Below, one piece after another: positions 1 through 8,605 of a stretch of 48,594 bases of DNA. Numbering within the stretch: the first letter of the stretch is position 1; every line of letters starts with the position of its first letter. A program made the translations under genes and the position numbers. The notes beneath the pieces were generated by a model, which was not told the origin of the DNA, ran no database searches, and saw only the letters and a program-made list of their open reading frames with translations. Source of the DNA: Bacteroidales bacterium (lineage in GTDB: Bacteria; Bacteroidota; Bacteroidia; Bacteroidales; UBA932); assembly GCA_030695025.1 (NCBI GenBank), contig JAUYTX010000033.1, positions 1 through 48,594 of the forward strand. The letters run 5' to 3'.

Positions 1-1022
1 GGGATTACCGTTTTTGCTGGTTAAGGGATGGATCAATGTCAATTGAGACATTGCTGAGCATGGGACACAGAGGTGCTGCAAAGAGGTTTATCACCTTTGT
101 AAAGAGCATTATACACTCAAAAGGGGATAGTTTTCAGATAATGTACGGTATAAGAGGGGAGAGAAAGCTTACCGAATTTGAACTTGACCATCTTGAGGGG
201 TATGAGGGGTCAAAACCGGTAAGAATCGGTAATGCCGCGTACAAACAAAAGCAGAATGACTCTTTTGGTTATCTTATGGATGTTATCTATAAGTATTATC
301 TCTATTTCCCCGGCACTCTTGACGAAATAGAGGATATGTGGGAGGTGGTAAAAAATATTGTCAGAACAGTTTATGATGAGTGGAGGTCACCCGATCAGGG
401 AATTTGGGAGATACGCAACAGTATGAGCCATTATGTCTTCTCAAAAGTTATGTGTTGGGTTGCGCTTGATCGTGCAGTTAAAATTGCCGAGCTGATCGGA
501 AAATATAACTACGCCGATAACTGGGCAAAAGAGGCCTCAGAGATACTTCGGGATGTTCATGAAAATGGTTGGAAAGAGAAGCTAGGCAGCTTTTCTCAAA
601 CCTACTCCAATCTGGAGCTTGACTCTTCGTTACTTCTGATGGAAGAGTATGGTTTTATTGAAGCTTCAGATCCCAAATATGTAAGCACAGTTAAGGCAAT
701 AAGAGATAATTTGCTGCATAATGGATTAATGTACAGATATAAAACAGAAGATGATTTTGGTAAACCTATATCAGCCTTTACAATCTGTACATTCTGGCTT
801 ATAAGAGCCCTCTTTGTAATTGGTGAGAGAGAGCAGGCATCTGCCATTTTTAATGAGATTCTCAAGTATTCAAACCATCTGGGACTCTTTAGCGAAGATC
901 TCGATTTTGAAACCAAGAGACAACTCGGCAATTTCCCTCAGGCATACTCTCACCTTGCTCTGATTAACACCGTTGAACTATTATCTGAGGAGAGAGTAAG
1001 ATCGAGGTTTATACGCCCGTAG
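1..1022 (+). CDS. GH15 glycoside hydrolase (glucoamylase/trehalase type), 5' truncated by window
   Basis: Predicted (alpha/alpha)6-barrel hydrolase that releases glucose from an alpha-linked substrate; bacterial GH15 proteins of this type act on trehalose or maltodextrin. The frame is open from the first complete codon at position 3, which reads DYRFCWLRDGS, a GH15 signature, so the gene begins before the window and the ATG at 36 is internal. GIWEIR at about 402-419 holds the likely catalytic acid Glu. The end carries LFSEDLD followed by RQLGNFPQAYSHL (about 886-950), where the second catalytic Glu of the family lies. The last 14 bases overlap the convergent mscS-type gene. The neighbouring trehalose-6-phosphate synthase/phosphatase suggests a trehalose or storage-glucan role, but the substrate cannot be fixed from sequence. 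Confidence 0.88.
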   Translation, partial: DYRFCWLRDGSMSIETLLSMGHRGAAKRFITFVKSIIHSKGDSFQIMYGIRGERKLTEFELDHLEGYEGSKPVRIGNAAYKQKQNDSFGYLMDVIYKYYLYFPGTLDEIEDMWEVVKNIVRTVYDEWRSPDQGIWEIRNSMSHYVFSKVMCWVALDRAVKIAELIGKYNYADNWAKEASEILRDVHENGWKEKLGSFSQTYSNLELDSSLLLMEEYGFIEASDPKYVSTVKAIRDNLLHNGLMYRYKTEDDFGKPISAFTICTFWLIRALFVIGEREQASAIFNEILKYSNHLGLFSEDLDFETKRQLGNFPQAYSHLALINTVELLSEERVRSRFIRP

Positions 1023-2094
1023 AGTTTAAACCCTTTATCCCGGAAAGCTCAGTGTTTATTTTTGCAAATGAACCGGGATATTCTTTATTAATAAAGTCAA
1101 TAAGCTGTTCTCTGATTCGTACTCTCAGATCCCAGTTCTTTGATGCATCACTGCTGCTGAGCAGTACCCTTATCTCCTTGTGCCACTCTTTGGATGCGGT
1201 TACCTGTATGTTTTGAACCCTTCCGTCCCAGTCCGGATTGCTTTTCAGAATAAGAGAGAGGTGCTCCCTAATGGGCTCTACGGGCAATTCATAAGAGACA
1301 TACAAAAAGATTGTTCCCATAATAGAGGACTCTGTTCTTGTCCAGTTTTGAAAAGGCTGCTCTAGGAAATAGCCCGAAGGCAGGATCAACCGTCTCTGAT
1401 CCCAAATTCTCACTACAACATAAGTTAGTGTGATCTCTTCAATTCTTCCCCACTCCCCCTCAACAATAACCACATCATCCAGCCTTATCGGTTGAGTAAT
1501 CGCAAGCTGCATTCCTGAGAGTATCTGCCCGATACTTTTCTGCGCTGCGAGTCCGATAATTAAACCGGCGACCCCGGCAGATGTCAGCAAGCTGATTCCA
1601 ATACTCCTTACACTCTCAATTGTCATCAGTGCAACCGATATGAAAATAACAGCGATAACTGTTATTGCAAGCCCTTCAAATACCTTCATCTGAGTGAGAC
1701 TCTTTCTTGCTCCAAGATTATCGGGATTGTCAATATCCAGCCTCTTTTCAAGTTGATAAAAGAGTACCCTTACCAGCTGAATTACAATCCATCCGAATGA
1801 GAGAACCAAAAGAATATTGTTTATCTTTATAATGATCTCAAATTCAGGAAGCTTAGTAATGAACAGGTGGTTAAACAACTTTAGTGAAAACCAAAATATC
1901 AGCCATATTGCCGGAAAACGAAAAAGCCTGATCAGAAAATCATCCAATTTAGTCTCGGTTCTCAGTGCTATTGCTTTGAGCCTCTTGAGCACAAACCTAT
2001 ACACGATAAGCACAATGATAAAAAAAAGTGCAAAAAAAGCGTAAAGCAGAACCGGTTCCGGCAGTATGCCGGTAATAAAAATATCTGTAATCAT
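1009..2094 (-). CDS. MscS-family mechanosensitive ion channel
   Basis: Small-conductance mechanosensitive channel that opens under membrane tension and lets solutes out after osmotic downshock. The 361-residue protein has about five hydrophobic helices (near 13-35, 56-75, 86-108, 134-160 and 165-190). The last is the Gly/Ala-rich pore helix (SAGVAGLIIGLAAQKSIGQI), followed by the beta-domain (QPIRLDDVVIVEGEWGRIEEI, then LPSGYFLEQPFQNWTR), a typical MscS order. It lies 19 bp downstream of the trehalose synthesis gene on the same strand, so the two are probably co-transcribed. This is a coherent osmotic pairing: make a compatible solute, then release it. It overlaps the convergent GH15 gene by 14 bp at the 3' end. 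Confidence 0.93.
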   Translation of the reverse strand: MITDIFITGILPEPVLLYAFFALFFIIVLIVYRFVLKRLKAIALRTETKLDDFLIRLFRFPAIWLIFWFSLKLFNHLFITKLPEFEIIIKINNILLVLSFGWIVIQLVRVLFYQLEKRLDIDNPDNLGARKSLTQMKVFEGLAITVIAVIFISVALMTIESVRSIGISLLTSAGVAGLIIGLAAQKSIGQILSGMQLAITQPIRLDDVVIVEGEWGRIEEITLTYVVVRIWDQRRLILPSGYFLEQPFQNWTRTESSIMGTIFLYVSYELPVEPIREHLSLILKSNPDWDGRVQNIQVTASKEWHKEIRVLLSSSDASKNWDLRVRIREQLIDFINKEYPGSFAKINTELSGIKGLNSTGV

Positions 2095-2113
2095 GTTAAT
2101 TCCTCCCCTCTTT

Positions 2114-4285
2114 TTAGTATCTCCCTGCCAATCTCCTCAAAAACGGCAATGTGTCGGTCTGATTAAGAAGATTGAAACGCGCACTGTCAGAAAGTGTCCC
2201 GATTTTTATGGTATATGATCCTACAGGGAGTGCGTTAAACATATCTTCATCTGTTACATCATCGCCCATCGCAAGAATAAAGTCGTAATACTTATCCTTT
2301 AACAGGCGGTTCACTTCTGAACCCTTGGTGAATTCAGGGTATTTTATCTCAATAATTTTATTACCCTTCATAATTTGCAGATGTTCTCTTGTGCACGGAG
2401 TTATGAGGGCCTGTATGAGTTGGGGCACCCTGATTGATGCCAGCCACGCGTCCACCTTTCTGTAGTGCCAGACAAGAGCAGTCTCCTTAACTTCCAGTGA
2501 CGATCGTGGGGTTTTTTCCACAAACTGTTGCATAACCTGTAGAATCTCCTCTTCCCACTCCTTTGGGGGGCTGTTCTTTGTCCAGTCTGAACCCTCTTTG
2601 AAAAATGCTCCGTGCTCTGCAGCAAGACCAATGTCAAGGCCTCCAAGCCACGTTTCAAGAGTGTTGTGATCCCTGCCACTGCTTATTACAACACGGTTTC
2701 TCTTGTCTGATGCAAGTAGCCTGAGGGTCTCCAGAATCTCTGCCGATGGAGCGGCATCCTCCGGTTTTGGCATAAAGGGTGACAGCGTACCGTCGTAGTC
2801 GAGAATTATTAGTCTTTGCTTGGTGTTGTCGTATGCAATTCTGATCTCCTCTTCGTATTCGATGCTGAGAACTTTGGAGAAGAGAGCAGTATTTCTCTCA
2901 CGAATGCTTTTAAGATCTCTTATGAAGTCTCCCGCCCATTTGTTTACAGTTTGTTTTGAAACTCGCTTTTGCATCCATTTCATCCTCTCCTGTTGCTCAC
3001 TTTCGGGCATTTTCAGTGCTTTCAGAATTGCCTCCTCAATCTGAGTTGAGTCATTCGGGTTAATTATCAAAGCATCTATAAGTTCAATTGAAGCACCTGC
3101 CATTTCGCTCAATATCAGCACCCCGTTGGCATTTCTTTTTGCGGCTATGTACTCTTTTGCGACAAGGTTCATCCCGTCTCTGAGGGGTGTTACAAGAGCT
3201 ATATCTGCTACGTAATACATTGCACAGAGCTCTTCGAATGAGAATCCATGATAGAAATAGTGAACAGGAGTCCAGTTCATGTTTGAGTAAATACCATTTA
3301 TTGAACCTATTGTCTCGTCAATTTTAGTTTTTAGTCCGGAATAGCTCTCAACATTATCTCTTGAAGGCACAATTATCATAAAGAGTGATACTTTGTTCCA
3401 GAATTCGGGGTTGTTCTCAAGGAACTGTGCAAACCCCTTTAGCCGGTGAAGTATACCTTTACTGTAATCCAACCTGTCAACGGACAAAATAATCTTATGA
3501 TCTCTGTAATCTTTTTTTAATTTATGTGCTATTCGAGCCACTTTGGGGTTAAGAATCGAGTCATAATAGAGATCAAAATTTATCCCCATCGGTAGTGCAT
3601 CAACCCTGACGATTCTCTCGCGTAGCCTCACCTCATCCAACTCAAAACTCATGTCCAGAACTCTCTCTGCTGCACTTATGAAGTGCCTCATATATTCGTA
3701 TGTGTGAAACGCAATAAGATCTGCTCCAAGCAGACCTGTCAGCAGTTCGGCTCTCTCAGGCAGTACCCGGAATAACTCATATGAAGGAAATGGTATATGA
3801 TGGAAATATCCTATACTTACTGTTGGGTTTATATCTCTTAACATCCTGGGAAGCAACATAAGCTGGTAATCCTGTACCCACACAATATCTCCGGGTTCCA
3901 TTATCTTTTCAGCAGCCTTGGCAAACAACATGTTAACCATTTGGTAGCTGTCCCAATGGCTGCTTTCGTGTTGAATAAGAGTAAAGAAGTAATGACATAG
4001 GGGCCATATTTTACTGTTACTGTACCCTTCGTAGTACTCTTCAATATCTTTTTTTGACAAAAAAACCGGATGGAAATTTTTTTCCAGAAGATGCTGTGTT
4101 ATAATCTCTTTGTCCTCCATATTTTTAGCATCTACCCCCGGCCATCCTATCCAGTGACGCTCAATGTCAGTGTCGAGAGAATCAAGCCCTGTAGTGAGGC
4201 CTCCTTCACTTCTGGAGAAGCGGAAAGTACCTTTGGTTTTTATGGCTTTTACGGGAAGTCTGTTGGAAATAATAATCAGTTTCAT
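2114..4285 (-). CDS. otsAB: Bifunctional trehalose-6-phosphate synthase / trehalose-6-phosphate phosphatase
   Basis: Makes trehalose from UDP-glucose and glucose-6-phosphate in two steps on one 723-residue chain. Residues 1 to about 465 are a GT20 synthase, with SNRLPV at 7-12, WVQDYQL near 136-142, the phosphate-binding RLDYSKG at 271-277 (Arg271, Lys276) and LRDGMNLVAKEY at 368-379. The C-terminal part is a HAD phosphatase with nucleophile motif LDYDGTL (Asp496, Asp498), SSGR near 535, and the metal-binding GDDVTDE at 674-680. Fusion of the two domains is common in Bacteroidota, whereas E. coli keeps OtsA and OtsB apart. It is followed at 19 bp by the MscS channel. The role is cytoplasmic osmoprotection or stress protection. 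Confidence 0.96.
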   Translation of the reverse strand: MKLIIISNRLPVKAIKTKGTFRFSRSEGGLTTGLDSLDTDIERHWIGWPGVDAKNMEDKEIITQHLLEKNFHPVFLSKKDIEEYYEGYSNSKIWPLCHYFFTLIQHESSHWDSYQMVNMLFAKAAEKIMEPGDIVWVQDYQLMLLPRMLRDINPTVSIGYFHHIPFPSYELFRVLPERAELLTGLLGADLIAFHTYEYMRHFISAAERVLDMSFELDEVRLRERIVRVDALPMGINFDLYYDSILNPKVARIAHKLKKDYRDHKIILSVDRLDYSKGILHRLKGFAQFLENNPEFWNKVSLFMIIVPSRDNVESYSGLKTKIDETIGSINGIYSNMNWTPVHYFYHGFSFEELCAMYYVADIALVTPLRDGMNLVAKEYIAAKRNANGVLILSEMAGASIELIDALIINPNDSTQIEEAILKALKMPESEQQERMKWMQKRVSKQTVNKWAGDFIRDLKSIRERNTALFSKVLSIEYEEEIRIAYDNTKQRLIILDYDGTLSPFMPKPEDAAPSAEILETLRLLASDKRNRVVISSGRDHNTLETWLGGLDIGLAAEHGAFFKEGSDWTKNSPPKEWEEEILQVMQQFVEKTPRSSLEVKETALVWHYRKVDAWLASIRVPQLIQALITPCTREHLQIMKGNKIIEIKYPEFTKGSEVNRLLKDKYYDFILAMGDDVTDEDMFNALPVGSYTIKIGTLSDSARFNLLNQTDTLPFLRRLAGRY

Positions 4286-4382
4286 GGGGCAAAGATTGGT
4301 GGGTCAATACGCAATATAGCATTTTCCCCCCTTAATTACAAAATCTCAGCACTGAAATCCAACCTTGTATAAATCTATTCAC

Positions 4383-4390
4383 TAAATTTG
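4383..4390 (+). promoter_or_regulatory. Bacteroidota -7 element for the DUF819 gene
   Basis: TAAATTTG is a full match to TAnnTTTG, 19 bp before the ATG at 4410. The -33 element is weak (TTG at 4365-4367, poor spacing). Confidence 0.5.
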
Positions 4391-4409
4391 TCTGCCTAAA
4401 CTGACATTC

Positions 4410-5567
4410 ATGATACTATTACTGACAGCCTCTTATATTATCACTCCTGCTATTGTTTTATGGCTCTGCAGAAAAATTAAAATTCTCAATAAAATTGGTC
4501 CGGTTCTTCTCTTATATTTAATTGGAATAATCCTGGGCAATTCGGGGTTAGTTGCAGAGAGCGCCTTTAAGGTTCAGGATTTGATAGTGACCTTAATAAT
4601 ACCTCTTGCAATTCCAATGATGCTCTTCTCCTGTAATTTTTTGCAATGGAATATTAAAAATGCTGTGCTCACCCTTATTACTGGAATAATTGCCGTAGTT
4701 GTAGCAATTTTTGCGGGCTACTTCATTTTTAAGCCTTTGATAGGGAGCGACCCAGCGATAGGAGGAAACATTGACAAAATTGCCGGAATGCTAGCCGGAG
4801 TCTACACCGGAGGAACACCCAATCTGGCAGCAATTAAACTGATGCTGGGAATACCTAACGAAACTTACATCATGGTTCACTCATACGATATGGCCATTAG
4901 TCTCATTTATTTGACTTTTGTTTTATCGATTGGAATTAAGTTGTTCAGAAAGATACTCCATTACGAACCCTCAAAAAAGAGTACAAAAAGTGACCACATG
5001 CCAATTGAACCCGAAGGGGATGAGCCATATAAAGACTTCTTTAAAAAAGAAAATTTCTTTCCGGTTCTGGGTGCCGCAGCACTTTCGTTATTGATTTTTG
5101 GCGTTGCCGGAGGACTCTCTATGGTACTTCCTAAGGATTTGCAGATGGTAGTGGTAATTCTTGCGATTACCTCTTTGGGAATAGGGGCATCATTCATCAG
5201 GAGAGTTCGTGAGATAAGAAAAAGCTACGATGCGGGGATGTACCTGGTGTATATTTTCAGTATGGTTGTGGCCTCGATGGCCGATCTTGGAAGATTAAAC
5301 CTGGCGGGTGGATTGTATATACTCCTCTACATTGTTTTTGTTATCTTCGGATCACTCATATTGCAACTTATAATGGCCAGAATATTGAAAATTGATGCCG
5401 ATACTGTATTAATTTCATCGGTGTCGCTCATAAACTCTCCACCTTTTGTTCCACTAATTGCAACAGCAATGAACAACAGAAGTGTAATCATAACCGGTTT
5501 GACGGTGGGACTTGTGGGGTATGCCATAGGTAACTATTTAGGATATCTGATTTCGATAATTTTATAA
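4410..5567 (+). CDS. DUF819 family integral membrane protein
   Basis: Polytopic membrane protein of 385 residues with about ten hydrophobic segments and short loops. The one long polar loop, near residues 185-212, is rich in Lys, Glu and Asp. The sequence has the DUF819 (YjcL-like) pattern, including the Gly-rich stretch AGVYTGGTPNLAAIKLMLG and INSPPFVPLIATAMNNR near the end. Members resemble secondary transporters, but no substrate is established and none is claimed here. The gene precedes the outer-membrane barrel gene by only 11 bp, so the two are likely one transcript. A -7 element lies just upstream. Confidence 0.85.
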   Translation: MILLLTASYIITPAIVLWLCRKIKILNKIGPVLLLYLIGIILGNSGLVAESAFKVQDLIVTLIIPLAIPMMLFSCNFLQWNIKNAVLTLITGIIAVVVAIFAGYFIFKPLIGSDPAIGGNIDKIAGMLAGVYTGGTPNLAAIKLMLGIPNETYIMVHSYDMAISLIYLTFVLSIGIKLFRKILHYEPSKKSTKSDHMPIEPEGDEPYKDFFKKENFFPVLGAAALSLLIFGVAGGLSMVLPKDLQMVVVILAITSLGIGASFIRRVREIRKSYDAGMYLVYIFSMVVASMADLGRLNLAGGLYILLYIVFVIFGSLILQLIMARILKIDADTVLISSVSLINSPPFVPLIATAMNNRSVIITGLTVGLVGYAIGNYLGYLISIIL

Positions 5568-5578
5568 AAATCAACGAG

Positions 5579-6928
5579 ATGAAAAAAGGATTAATCATTA
5601 GGGTGATAGTTTTGCTGGTAGTAATGTCGCTTTCAGCGGTGACCGTTAAAAGTCAGGAAAACAATTCCGCTCAGGATCACGAAAAAAGTTCCGTTCAGGA
5701 TCAGGAAAAGAAATCAGTTCAAGGTCCGGAAAAGAAATCAGTTCAAGGTCCGGGAAAAAAGACCGGCTGGAATTTTGGCCCGCTTCCCGCAATCAGTTAT
5801 GTTAGTGATCTTGGTTTTCAGTATGGTGCGCTGTGCGACATCTACTGGTTTGGCGACGGAAGTACTTTTCCCGATTATATTCATAAGTTCAATGTAGAGG
5901 TGTCAAGATATACCAAGGGTTCAGGAGTTTATCATTTTTTTTACGACTCAAAATATCTGATAAAAAACCTAAGGACTACTGTGGATTTCAGTTACCTTAC
6001 CGACAGAATGATGGATTTTTACGGATTCAATGGATATGCTGCAACGTACTTTTCTCATAGGGGAGAATCTTTTTATAAATATGACAGAAACCTTTTAAGG
6101 GCAACACTGGATGTACAGGGAAATATTTCAGGAAGCCTGAGTTGGGTAGCGGGTGTTGGAGCGTATGGGTATAAAACAGCACCTGTTAAACTAGATAAAT
6201 ATGCAGGAGAACCATCTCTTTTTCAGCATTATGTAGATGAAGGGCTAATCAGTGAAAGTGAGAAGGATGGCGGCACCAGACTTGAGGTAAAGCTGGGAGT
6301 GGTATACGATACAAGGGATAACGAGGCAGACCCCTACAGAGGTTTTAAAGGAGAGGCTATTTCGTCAATTTCTCCTGGTTTTGGAGGAGAGGGTTACACT
6401 AAACTTTTTCTCTCAGCTTCGGGATATATACCTCTAATAAACAATAAATTGACTTTTGCAGCACGAGGATTCTATCAGGGAACTATTTTGGGAGAACAAC
6501 CCTTTTATATGATGCAGAACATAACCACCCTCTATTTCAGACAGATCACCAGTGAGGGGCTTGGCGGGCTCAATACTATCAGGGGTGTGCTAAGAAACAA
6601 GGTTGTGGGAGCCGGAGTGGTACTCTCCAATTTTGAACTTAGATACCGTTTTGCAGACTTTAAATTTCTAGGTCAGGGGTGGTATTTGGTGGTTAATCCG
6701 TTTTTTGATGCAGGCAGGGTAGTTCAGTATCATAAGCTGAAAGAGATGTCCCAAAGTATGAACCCGGATATTTGGAGTATTCTGAATGAGAAATTTCACA
6801 TGAGTGCAGGAGCCGGTATCAAGGCTGTTATGAATCGCAACTTTGTTATTTCGGCAGAGTGGGGTAAGCCCTTTAATTCTCTTGATGGTAAAAGTGGTTT
6901 GAATATAGGTTTGAACTTTATTTTTTAG
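5579..6928 (+). CDS. BamA/TamA-family (Omp85-type) outer membrane barrel without POTRA domains
   Basis: Secreted 449-residue protein with an N-terminal signal peptide (about 1-25), a low-complexity linker of four 8-residue repeats (about 31-62), and then a beta-barrel of alternating aromatic and polar residues ending in Phe (LNIGLNFIF). The segment GLGGLNTIRGVLRNKVVGAG, followed by LRYRF and NPFFDAGRV, is the Omp85 barrel-end signature that includes the lid-loop RG motif. No POTRA domains are visible before the barrel, so this is a short surface-antigen type rather than BamA itself. It is probably co-transcribed with the DUF819 gene 11 bp upstream. The function is unknown; insertion or translocation of a partner is possible. 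Confidence 0.85.
   Translation: MKKGLIIRVIVLLVVMSLSAVTVKSQENNSAQDHEKSSVQDQEKKSVQGPEKKSVQGPGKKTGWNFGPLPAISYVSDLGFQYGALCDIYWFGDGSTFPDYIHKFNVEVSRYTKGSGVYHFFYDSKYLIKNLRTTVDFSYLTDRMMDFYGFNGYAATYFSHRGESFYKYDRNLLRATLDVQGNISGSLSWVAGVGAYGYKTAPVKLDKYAGEPSLFQHYVDEGLISESEKDGGTRLEVKLGVVYDTRDNEADPYRGFKGEAISSISPGFGGEGYTKLFLSASGYIPLINNKLTFAARGFYQGTILGEQPFYMMQNITTLYFRQITSEGLGGLNTIRGVLRNKVVGAGVVLSNFELRYRFADFKFLGQGWYLVVNPFFDAGRVVQYHKLKEMSQSMNPDIWSILNEKFHMSAGAGIKAVMNRNFVISAEWGKPFNSLDGKSGLNIGLNFIF
5669..5764 (+). repeat. Four tandem 24-bp coding repeats
   Basis: Units begin at 5669, 5693, 5717 and 5741 and each encodes an 8-residue unit of the form (A/V)-Q-(D/G)-x-(E/G)-K-(K/S)-(S/T). The third and fourth units are nearly identical at DNA level. 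The repeat makes a charged linker between the signal peptide and the barrel. Copy-number change would keep the frame. Confidence 0.9.
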
Positions 6929-6945
6929 AAATTATTATTATCTGT

Positions 6946-6968
6946 AACAATATTAAATGTTGTTCGTC
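6946..6968 (+). promoter_or_regulatory. Candidate ECF-type promoter of the sigma operon
   Basis: AAC at 6946-6948 and CGTC at 6965-6968 are separated by 16 bases, matching the general -35 AAC / -10 CGTC pattern of many ECF sigma factors. No TAnnTTTG element is seen in this gap. It would place transcription start about 5 bases before the ATG at 6980. Autoregulation is an inference. Confidence 0.3.
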
Positions 6969-6979
6969 TTTTTATCGGA

Positions 6980-7480
6980 ATGACATCTCAGGAGTTTAAC
7001 ATATTGGTTGGGAAGCTAAGGCCAAGGCTGATTCACTTTGCAAATGGGTTTGTAAAGGGAGGTGCTGCCACAGCCGAGGATATGGTGCAGGAGGCAGTCA
7101 TTAAGTTGTGGCGATCCAATGAGTTGCAAGAGATAAGAAATCCCGAGGCCCTTACAGTGCAAATACTGAAAAACGTATGCCTCGACTATATTAAGCTCAA
7201 AAAGAACAATATGGAGGCATTGAATCCAAACTTTAGAGTTTATACAGAGAATGACCCATCTGTGGCACTTGAGAGCAAAGATGAGATGTGTAATATAAAC
7301 GGCTATCTCGCCCAACTTCCCGAAGATCAGATGTTAGCGATAAGACTACGGGATATTATGGGTTATGAAATGGAGGAGATTGCACACATACTGGGAACAA
7401 CCGAAGGAAATGTGAGAACTCTTCTTTCGAGAGCCCGCCAGAGACTAAGAGAAAAATTAATGTCAAAATGGAAACAATAG
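6980..7480 (+). CDS. ECF sigma factor (sigma-70 family)
   Basis: RNA polymerase sigma factor of 166 residues, the usual ECF length. Region 2 is near residues 8-55 with DMVQEAVIKLWR in region 2.2/2.3. Region 4 is near 112-162 with the helix-turn-helix GYEMEEIAHILGTTEGNVRT followed by LLSRARQRLREKL. There is no extra C-terminal domain. The stop overlaps the start of the next gene, which looks like its membrane-bound anti-sigma factor, so the pair is translationally coupled. The downstream DUF4252 and barrel genes are probably its main operon-mates and perhaps targets. The stimulus is unknown. Confidence 0.93.
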   Translation: MTSQEFNILVGKLRPRLIHFANGFVKGGAATAEDMVQEAVIKLWRSNELQEIRNPEALTVQILKNVCLDYIKLKKNNMEALNPNFRVYTENDPSVALESKDEMCNINGYLAQLPEDQMLAIRLRDIMGYEMEEIAHILGTTEGNVRTLLSRARQRLREKLMSKWKQ

Positions 7481-8010
7481 ACAGAAAAAGAGCCGGAGAT
7501 CTTTTGGAAAGATACTTCGAAGCTCAGACAACACTTCAGGAGGAGCAGCTGTTGAGAGAATATTTCTCAGGAGCAAATATTGCCCCTGAACATGCTGTTT
7601 ACACGCAGATGTTCTGCGCCTTTGCAGAAGAGCGCGAGATGCTGAATCTGACTACCCGGAACTTTTCTGCAGAAGATAAATTTACCATAAATAGCAATTC
7701 AAAAAAATTCCACTTCAGATGGATGTCTATAGCAGTAGCTGCTGCCCTGGCAATCTTTGCATTTCTTATGATGCCAGAGAGAGGAGACTCTCTGAAACTT
7801 ATAATTGACGGAGTAAATGTAAAAAACAGAGAGCTTGCGCTTAGCAAAGCCGATATACATATGGAACAGTTAAACTCAATGCTTGGAAGATTTCGTGACG
7901 GGAGCACCAAACAAATTGACAATATGAATAAAATGGGAGATGCTCTTTCATCTTTTAAATCTTTTAACAAAATTTTGACACAAACGACGGTATCTGATCG
8001 TCTTGAATAA
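7468..8010 (+). CDS. Putative membrane-anchored anti-sigma factor
   Basis: A 180-residue protein whose start overlaps the end of the ECF sigma gene by 13 bp. It has a cytoplasmic N-terminal helical region (GDLLERYFEAQTTLQEEQ, near 10-27) typical of the short anti-sigma heads found behind Bacteroidota ECF factors. One transmembrane helix lies near 85-102, followed by a periplasmic tail of about 75 residues rich in Met, Asn and Lys. No zinc-binding HxxxCxxC motif is present. The anti-sigma role is inferred from position, topology and overlap rather than from a strong domain match. Confidence 0.65.
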   Translation: METIDRKRAGDLLERYFEAQTTLQEEQLLREYFSGANIAPEHAVYTQMFCAFAEEREMLNLTTRNFSAEDKFTINSNSKKFHFRWMSIAVAAALAIFAFLMMPERGDSLKLIIDGVNVKNRELALSKADIHMEQLNSMLGRFRDGSTKQIDNMNKMGDALSSFKSFNKILTQTTVSDRLE

Positions 8011-8058
8011 CAGAAGACTTCTGAAAGAATTAGAAATATTTTAAAAAAATTACTGATA

Positions 8059-8550
8059 ATGAAAAAGGTTTTAATAATAATGTTTGTTGCGCTGCTCTGC
8101 CCTTATTTAGCAGCTGCTCAGGCGAAGCAGATACACCTTATTCTTGATAAATACGAAAAGAGAAAAAAGGTTGAATCAATAATTATCTCACCGTCAGTGC
8201 TACAGATGGCAGGTAACGGAAACTACGATGCCTCAACTAAGGAGTTGCTGTCTAAAATAAGTGAGATGAGAATAGTAAACGTGAAAGAGGGCGCTGAACA
8301 AAATGGAACTCCATTGAAAATAATAATCCGGAGTGATCTTGACAAGGTTCTTACCGGAGAGAGATTCTCAAGAGTCCTAAAAATGCAGGAAGGAGAAGAA
8401 CTTCTGGAGCTGTTTGTTACCAAAAACGAAGAGGGGGTTCTGGTTTTCCTTGCCACTAGTCCTAAAGAGTTTGCCATAATCTCAATATTCGGCAATATTG
8501 ACAAGAGTGTAATCAATGCTGTGATGACCGGTGGTATTAAGGTTAAATAA
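8059..8550 (+). CDS. DUF4252 domain-containing exported protein
   Basis: A 163-residue protein with a clear Sec signal peptide (MKKVLIIMFVALLCPYLAAAQ). The mature part matches DUF4252, with short strands and helices such as VESIIISPSVLQMAG near 37-51 and a C-terminal IISIFGNIDKSVINAVM. DUF4252 genes commonly follow ECF sigma/anti-sigma pairs in Bacteroidota, as here (48 bp after the anti-sigma gene). The biochemical function of the family is not known. It is likely periplasmic, since no lipobox Cys is seen. Confidence 0.85.
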   Translation: MKKVLIIMFVALLCPYLAAAQAKQIHLILDKYEKRKKVESIIISPSVLQMAGNGNYDASTKELLSKISEMRIVNVKEGAEQNGTPLKIIIRSDLDKVLTGERFSRVLKMQEGEELLELFVTKNEEGVLVFLATSPKEFAIISIFGNIDKSVINAVMTGGIKVK

Positions 8551-8605
8551 CCAAACAGCTAATAAACTAATTCAATAATTTCAAAAAGAAAAATCAGACA
8601 AGAGT

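Noticed and set aside
5669-5764. Tandem repeats considered as a CRISPR array
   Set aside because: Units are contiguous, without spacers, and encode an in-frame linker.
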